This document shows, piece after piece, positions 53,801-62,800 of a stretch of 64,000 nt of DNA. Position 1 is the stretch's first letter, and every line of letters begins with the position of its first letter. The translations under genes and the position numbers were made by a program. The DNA comes from Leptidea sinapis (lineage: Eukaryota; Arthropoda; Insecta; Lepidoptera; Pieridae): assembly GCF_905404315.1 (NCBI RefSeq), contig NC_066284.1, positions 10,186,001-10,250,000 on the forward strand, in the 5' to 3' direction. A model generated the notes under the pieces. The model saw only the letters and a program-made list of their open reading frames with translations. It searched no databases and had not been told where the DNA came from.

Positions 53801-56800
53801 AACGATTTAGATATAACTGGCATTCCAGAGAACTCAGGGGAAAACACCGTACACCTAGTATTAACCCTTGCTCAAAAGATGGGCGTTGATATGGATGAAA
53901 GCGATATAGTAAGTGCGCATCGCATCGGGCGCGTACCGCGATCTATAACCGGCGGCGACGCGAGCGCGGACGGCCGCGGCCCGATTACTGCCCCGCTATC
54001 GAGCACGGACCGCGACCCCCCCCCCCCCCCTCCGCGCAAGGTCTATAGTTGTACGTTTTGTGCGCCGACGCCTGCGCGATGCCATGCTTCAGGCTGCCCG
54101 AGTACGGCGAGGCGTCGATACATCGGGAATTGTTGCGCAGGTCCCGACACGTCGAGTTTATGTCAATGAGAGACTGACGCAGTACAACCGATTTTTATTT
54201 TATTTAGCTAGGCAGCAGGGAAACGAAAAAAAATGGCGTTTTATCTGGACGCGTGGGGGTCGAGTCTATGTAAGGCGAGATTCAAAAGCAAAGTCCTTTA
54301 ACATCCGTTCAGAAGAAGATATATCCAAGGTTTTTGGATGCAGTCCGGTTTAAAACTTACAGTAATTGTTTATTATATATGTGTTTTATTTTTAATAATA
54401 TTTTTGGTCTGTTTTGTGTATTTTGTTTTCTTGTCGGGTTATTATTTCTATATTTTCATATTACCGAACTCAGAATCATTAATGTTTTGTTGTTTATATC
54501 ATTATTATATTTTGTTGTTGTCGAATTTAAGTATAATATGTTACAACTTTACATTTTCTTGCTGTAATTCTTACTGTAGTAGATCAATTTCAAGTCGCAC
54601 TATTAAACTTTAAATTAGACAACATATGCAAACTCAACAACGTTGGTGACATGGTACAGAGTCTAAACCAATTGATAATTACCCTTTTCGACTCCTACGT
54701 ACCCGTAAAAACTATTTATATCAGGGAAAAATCCTATCTGTGGATCACGTACAACATCAAACTGATGATGAAAAAACGTGATGAAGCCCTAGCCTTATCC
54801 AAAAGAAATATTCAGCACAGACCATACTATATTGAGCTTAAAAAATTTACTAAAATGGCAATAGAAAGGGAAAAGGCTGCATATTTTAATAAATACATTA
54901 ATTCGAATTTAGATAAACCTAAGACTCTTTGGAAGCACATAAAAAACCAAGTACGCATCAAGCCGCAAAAAGAAATCGCTCTACCGTCACACCTTAATGA
55001 TCCGGATACTATTAATGCTCATTTTCTAATTGTAGCAGCAGTTAACCAAATTTCTACTGCTGATATCAATTTTTTTATGAATAACTCATACAGTAACACC
55101 GTTTTTTGTTTTGGACCTGTATATGAGTCTACAATTTTGAAAATTCTAAGAACACTGAAATCTCAAGCCATTGGTAGTGACGGTATATAAGTCGATATCA
55201 AGAGGTGTACCGCAAGGATCTATTCTTGGCCCTTTACTTTATAACCTTTACACTGCTGATATCATAAATAATATAGAGCACTGCAAGTATCACATATACG
55301 CGGATGATATACAGCTTTACATTTCGTTTCCTACAGATCAGATTCAAGTAGCCATAAATCAGTTGAACGCTGATCTACAACGTATTGCTGAGTGGTCGGA
55401 ACGAAGTGCTTTAGCCTTGAATACAGATAAGACTAAATATATGATTCTTGGTACACCTTCTCTTATAAAAAACTTTGAACAAGCTAATCCATTGATACAT
55501 ATTAAGGGAATATCGCTGGGACGCGTGAATGAAGCTCGGAATCTTGTCATTGTATTCGATGAAAGCTTAAGGTTTGACAAACATATCGACCAAGTAATAT
55601 GCAATTGCTTTTATCGCCTAAAATAACTCTACCGTATTAGAAATCACATCACTCCTAAACTCCGGCAGAAGCTATGTGATGCACTGGTGCTTTCTAAATT
55701 AACCTACGGTGATACGGTTTATGGCGATCGCATACTTGTTCGTACACAAAATTCTATTCAGCGCATTCAAAGCGCGTGTGCTCGCTATTGCTGGGATATT
55801 CCACCTCGATCCCACATAACACCATATCTAAACGATGCCAAAGTTCCCAATATGGAAAGTCGTAGGCGCACGCATTTTGCAGTTTTACTCTTTGGAGTTG
55901 TAAAATATCATATGCCTCCTTACCTATATAAAAAACTGTCTTGGCTAGGAGATAAAAACAGGGCCTATAGTACCAGAGCATCACACTGGATGCTAGACGT
56001 GCCTAAACATCATACAGCTGCCTTCAGAGGTAGCTTTCGTTATAGCGCGACCAAATGCTGGAACAACCTGCCTCCACCATTGCGTGACCTCACAACAATT
56101 TCAAACTTTCGAGTAACAATGAAGAAATACGTAATGGCGAGTCAGATTGATTCAGCTCTGGTTGCTCAAAAATAATAGGCATTAACAGTACTAGGTTGGA
56201 CTTTTCTTTGTTTTTTTATTATATAATATTATGTTGTGATAAATATTTATAATTTATTACTCAGCACCGCGACGTGAAGCGTCAAACGGGAGCTACTGAA
56301 AATCAGTGCTGTGACCAATTGTCACAGGTAACCTGAGTAGCATCCCTTTTGATACACACTGCCACACAGCTGCTATATTATAATATCTTGGTAAAGTTAT
56401 TTATTTTAGTTATTTATTTAGTTATTTGTTTTAGTTATAATTTTTGTTTTTTCTTATTCTTATTTTTGTAGCAATGTAATGTTTCATGTGTGTGTCAAAT
56501 AAAAGATATTATTATTATTATTATTATTATTTGTACTAAGAAGATTCACACTGGTAAAATACCTTCACACCACTGTGAAGGTATTTTACCAGTGTAGTAG
56601 AAAGTAGAAAGCATCTACAAGGATACCACTATCCTTGTAGATGCTTTCTATCAGCTTCGTGTAACTGTGGTCTAGTAGACTCTAGAGAATAACTGTCCAC
56701 GTATCTGCAATGTTTTCTTGTTGTCAACGCTATATTCAAGCGAAAGGTTTATTGTATAATGCCATTGACGTACAATAAACAACTAGACTCGCAATCGCCT

Positions 56801-59800
56801 TGTCAAAAAATATCCACGCGGCGTTGTATTTACGTATACATTAACTTATACGGATAACATGAAAACATTGATTCAAATTAACACCTTATTTCGTGGCAGC
56901 AATGTTCGGATTCTATTTTTACGTTCATCAGAAGCTCAAACACGAGGCAAGAAAATTTTGTTTTAGCAATAGCAAAATATAATTACTTCACAAAATTATT
57001 AAAATCTTAAATGCCAAGAAAAGTAAGCTCTTGGTCTTTATAGGTTTGATCTCTCAACGCTCTGCGATAATATAACAATGGATACACTCAGCGGACTCTC
57101 AGCTCATGTAATAACAGTTTTTAACGCTAATTGCAAAGTATTTTACACGTGCAACCAGTGGATACACTAAGCGGACTCGCAGCGATCTGCGAGTCCAATG
57201 TTAAAGTGGATACACTCAGCGGACTCTCAGCGCTTATATTAACACTTTTTAACGCTTATTACAAAGTATTTTACACGTGCAACCAGTGGATACACTAAGT
57301 GGACTTTCAGCGCTCTGCGAGTGCAATGTAACGATGGATATACTCAGCGGACTCTGAGCGCTCTGCGAGTCCAATGTTACAGTGGATACACTCAGCGGAC
57401 TCTCAGCGCTCTGCGAGTCCAATGTTACAGTGGATACATTCAGCGGACTCTCAGCGCTCTGCAAGTGCAATGTAACGATGGATATACTCAGCGGACTCTG
57501 AGCGCTCTGCGAGTCCAATGTTACAGTGGATACACTCAGCGGACTCTCAGCGCTCTGCGAGTCCAATGTTACAGTGGATACATTCAGCGGACTCTCAGCG
57601 CTCTGCGAGTGCAATGTAACAATGGATACACTCAGAGGACTCTCAGCGCTCTGCAAGTCCAATGTTACAATGTCTACATTCAGCGGACTCTCAGCGCTCT
57701 GCGAGTGCAATGTAACAGTGGATACATTCAGCGGACTCTCAGCGCTCTGCGAGTCCAATGTTACAGTGGATACATTCAGCGGACTCTCAGCGCTCTGCGA
57801 GTGCAATGCAACAATGGATACACTCAGGAGACTCTCAGCGCTCTGCGAGTCCAATGTAACAATGGATACACTCAGCGGACTCTCAGCGCTCTGCGAGTCC
57901 AATGTTACAGTGGATACATTCAGCGGACTCTCAGCGCTCTGCGAGTCCAATATAACAATGGATACACTCAGCGGACTCTCAGCGCTCTGCGAGTCCAATG
58001 TTACAATAGAAACACTCAGGAGACTCTCAGCGCTCTGCGAGTGCAATGTAACGATGGATATACTCAGCGGACTCTGAGCGCTCTGCGAGTCCAATGTTAC
58101 AGTGGATACACTCAGCGGACTCTCAGCGCTCTGCGAGTCCAATGTTACAGTGGATACATTCAGCGGACTCTCAGCGCTCTGCAAGTGCAATGTAACGATG
58201 GATATACTCAGCGGACTCTGAGCGCTCTGCGAGTCCAATGTTACAGTGGATACACTCAGCGGACTCTCAGCGCTCTGCGAGTCCAATGTTACAGTGGATA
58301 CATTCAGCGGACTCTCAGCGCTCTGCGAGTGCAATGTAACAATGGATACACTCAGAGGACTCTCAGCGCTCTGCAAGTCCAATGTTACAATGTCTACATT
58401 CAGCGGACTCTCAGCGCTCTGCGAGTGCAATGTAACAGTGGATACATTCAGCGGACTCTCAGCGCTCTGCGAGTCCAATGTTACAGTGGATACATTCAGC
58501 GGACTCTCAGCGCTCTGCGAGTGCAATGCAACAATGGATACACTCAGGAGACTCTCAGCGCTCTGCGAGTCCAATGTAACAATGGATACACTCAGCGGAC
58601 TCTCAGCGCTCTGCGAGTCCAATGTTACAGTGGATACATTCAGCGGACTCTCAGCGCTCTGCGAGTCCAATATAACAATGGATACACTCAGCGGACTCTC
58701 AGCGCTCTGCGAGTCCAATGTTACAATAGAAACACTCAGGAGACTCTCAGCGCTCTGCGAGTCCAATGTAACAATGGATACACTCATCGGACTCTCAGCG
58801 CTCTGCGAGTCCAATGTTACAGTGGATACATTCAGCTAACTCTCAGAGCTCTGCGAGTCTAATGTTACAATGGATCAAGGATATTGATGGGGTTGTCCCG
58901 CTTCTGTAGTGTATCTGGTAAGTCTAGTCTAGTATGCCATGGTGCGACATGAATCTTTTTGCGTCTCGCTGCTCTACAGAGTACGAGCCTGCTCCAAACT
59001 ATCCTGAACTATAGAAGGGGTATCTCCCTTCTTTGATTATGATTTGTATCATTCATAGATACAATTACTGGGATCGAACTTGTCTGTCTATAAATACTAG
59101 GATTTACTGACATATTTATAAGATCTATGCACTACAAATCTACTAAGTATTATACTATGAATGATATTTATCTGTAAAAAAGTTTTTTTTTTTTAATTTA
59201 TTACAAAACGCCTTTGCTCCTTCAGTGCGAGAAAGCGAGCCTATGTCAATTTATATAAGTAAAAACTTAGTTATAAATTTCAATTTACTAAAAGTCATCA
59301 TCAATCATTAACTAACCTCATGACTCTTGCGCAACGCGAAATCCACAATGAAGTCCAGCAAAGCCGTCCAAGACCGGTTGAAGTCCCCCACCGTCGTCAG
59401 CAGCTGGAAGCGGGAGTGAAACACTCTGGACACCCCCGACAGAGTGAGCACCTGGGACATATTCAAAAGATTTATTGTGATTCAGACTAACTATTGTTTA
59501 AAAGGCATTTATTTTCTTAAAATTGATTCCATTTGCTTTTTGATGTCATTTCTAATATACTAGACACTACTACCGCTTCGGAAACAAATGGCGCTCTGAG
59601 AGAGAAGAAGCGGCGCAAGAAGTAGCGCAAGTTTTAGTTTTTTTTAATGTTTACAATATCATTATTCTTGTACAACCCATAAACTCATTCGAGTTTTACC
59701 GTGTACAAGAGGTCGTCAAAAAACAAAATATTACAATAAAACAACCAAAAACTACATATCAATTCTGTAAAAAACACAACAAACGCATAACTTTTATTTT

Positions 59801-62800
59801 TTTACAAAGCTTATCCATTCATTAATTTATTAATTGTTAAAAATATTAAAACATTCGAATAACACAAAACTACTAGTTTTTTATGCCTTGTTTAGATTGT
59901 TGGTTCGTAATTGTAAATAAAGTATGGATAAACTAGAATTGTGGGGTATGCCCTATTTACGCCTTTATTTATTTTCGCCATTTCATTTAAGTATTTGTAA
60001 TTTGTTATTCAGTTTATTCGTTATATTTTGTATTATATTCACTCCTACTTTGTTTATATTTAAGTGGAAACTTTATTGGCTTGTGTAATATAAATTATGT
60101 GTTACAATGAATAAAAGGAATGTGTGTCCGATGTCTGGAGTGTCCAAGCGAGTGCTTTACGCAGCCCGCGATTGTTTCAAGTTTTTGTTGAAAAAGTTAA
60201 AGTTGTGAATGAATAAATATTCATTTAACTTTCTTAAAGTTCAAGTGAAATGTTTCAATCAATTTTCATTTCTTCGCTACTAATTATGTTATTGTTAAGA
60301 GCTTGTTTACGAGAAGAGATGTAACAGCAAATTCGCCGCCGTGAGCTCCGTTGTCGCTCCTCGGGGTCAAAGTACTAAACAGACTGTTTACTTTTTTCTA
60401 ATTCAATTTTGATAATTAGTTTCTATGAAAATTTCTTTTTTATAATTCAGGGACTTTAATTTAATTATTAATTTTACTATACTCCTGTGGACCAGTATGA
60501 CTTGTATTTTCAATTATTTCATATATTTGCAAACCATACTGTATATTATATATTTGACATAATATATATTTTTAATAATGTAAGAACTGAAATTAAATAT
60601 AATATCATTGATGTATTAGACTATATTACTTTTATAATTTTTATTTCTATAATTTAATTATTTTCTTTTTTGATTGTGATTATGACATAATATATTAATT
60701 TTTTTATCTGTAATTTAATTAAAATCAAAGTATAATGTAATTTAAGTTAAGATTGTTTGTAAATTTATGAAAATTTACAAACACGTGTCGAATTGTTTAA
60801 AAACAAATATTGGCGGAATTAACACTAAAGAAAACATAAATCATTTGTGTAAATTTATGGGTAAAATGCCTGAAAATAAATGATTTATTATTATTATTAT
60901 AAGCATTTAGGTGGCTAGACCTAAGGCTAAGACATAGAAACAACATTACAAACTAAAGAATGTACGAATACCCTCATTGTTAACAATAAAAGTGTAATAC
61001 TGCACATAATGTCCGACTTTTGTCATCATTTGTCGTTATGTATCTTTGCATCCTTGTTGAAACTATGAATGGTCGTGTATGTCATTCAATGAAATATATT
61101 TATTTATTTCTTTATTAGGAGACATAAACTTAACTGAAGGTTTTTCTTTCAACTGAAACCATACATTTCCCGAGTGATACCTGAGTCTCAGCCCACTGTT
61201 TTTGCGCCGTGTTCCTGGTGTGGTGGATCAGTATATGCTCGCCCGTGTCCACCTTCTCCGAACTGGCGATGTTCGATTGTTTCTGGACCTGTACATAATT
61301 TAAACATAAGTCAACATCATTTCATTTTAATTGTAATCTCACTTTATATTTCATATCTTATTAAACTGTTTACTCAACCCTTGGGTTGAAATAATAGCAT
61401 CGTTTTTAAGTCTTTTAAAATATTTTCACTGTGTTCATTTAATTTATAGCATAAGTTGTTGTTGAGTTGTGACGTATTATTAAGTGTTATTAGCATTAGT
61501 TGTTAACCTTTGTGGTTTTCTTTTAGATGCTAATTTGACCTAGTTTTATATCGGTATATGTAATATGATAAATAAAAAAAAAAAAAAAGCTTTCATGAAC
61601 CCTGGTCATGAACCGTTACATGTCAAATCCGATCCAAATATATATTACAATTCCAAATCCTATGTAAACGGAACTAAAAACACTTCTATTACATATTCTG
61701 TAAATATGAATGAAAGAAATCTTTATTAATAACCAAAACAAACCAAACAGAATAATAAAGAAAAAAAGAAATAAAAGAGCGTGTGACACGTACCTGCTGC
61801 AGCATGGGGAACAGCACGTTCAACAACGCGCGCCAGGCGGGGGCGCTGAGCAACGTGCCGTGAGCACCGATACAGCTGAACAGGGTCTGACACGCGGCGC
61901 GGCGCACGGGGGCGCGGGGCTCCGTGCATAGCTCGCCTGGTAAATATCATGTAACTTTAGTAAATTGACGCACAACTAAACTCATAATCACGCTCAAAAA
62001 ATATTAATATTAGGCAGAGTTCTCGTTCTGTTGAGTTTCGACCGCGCTTTGAATACAACGCCACGCAATGACAAAATGTCTAGTGAAAAACTGTCCAAAA
62101 AAAACTTATCAAATAGAATATCCAACCATAAAAATGATGGAGCATAACAAAATTATGTAACTAACTTGACGTTTTTAATATTTTTTCTAAATAATTAGAA
62201 TTCAATTGCTAAACCAAAATACATCGACATGTACGAAATAGACGGACGTCTATTTATTTCGCACCATAATAGATGAGCATCTTATGAGAGAATACAATAA
62301 ACATTGAATATTACTGCCACAAAATAAGGTGTTAATTTGAATGAATATGTTAATGTTATCTGTATAAGTTAATATTGTATAGACACGTATATACAACGCC
62401 ACTCGGATATTTTTAACTACTTTTTAAAAGGCGATTGGGAGTCTAGTTGTTTATAGTACGTCAATGATAAATACTAATTCAAAATATAACTTCATATTGT
62501 TTTTGGTTAAAAAAACATTTTTATATTTATAATCCATGAATAGATATGGAATATCATTCCGGTCATAATACTGTTACATTACTTTATTACATCACTCACA
62601 AGCTTGATAGTACGTCTTAAACGAAAACAGTTTGTCATTTGTCAAAATCACTCACTCGTGTACATAAATTTTAGCCGTTTTATTAATGAATTCAATACAA
62701 TTAATTAATAACAGCTATTTGTATAAATACATTAAAAATAATATATTTATAAAAAAAAACAAGATGGCGAATTTCAAAATGGCTGCCATGAAAATTCAAA

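Larger units (their letters stand above)
52985..56531 (+). mobile_element. Internally deleted LINE with zinc-finger ORF1
   Basis: It comprises a leader, ORF1 with a frame break at a C15 tract, a degraded ORF2 without most of the endonuclease and RT core, and a 3' end CAAATAAAAGATATTATTATT with an (ATT)n tail. Inserted antisense in the mon2 intron between exons 6 and 5. The 5' edge is approximate. Confidence 0.75.

Noticed and set aside
57249..58862. Long open frames on both strands (521 and 513 codons) as a repeat protein
   Set aside because: They arise from a 48-bp minisatellite whose length is a multiple of three; several frames are open at once, and no start context, domain or splice partner supports a gene.
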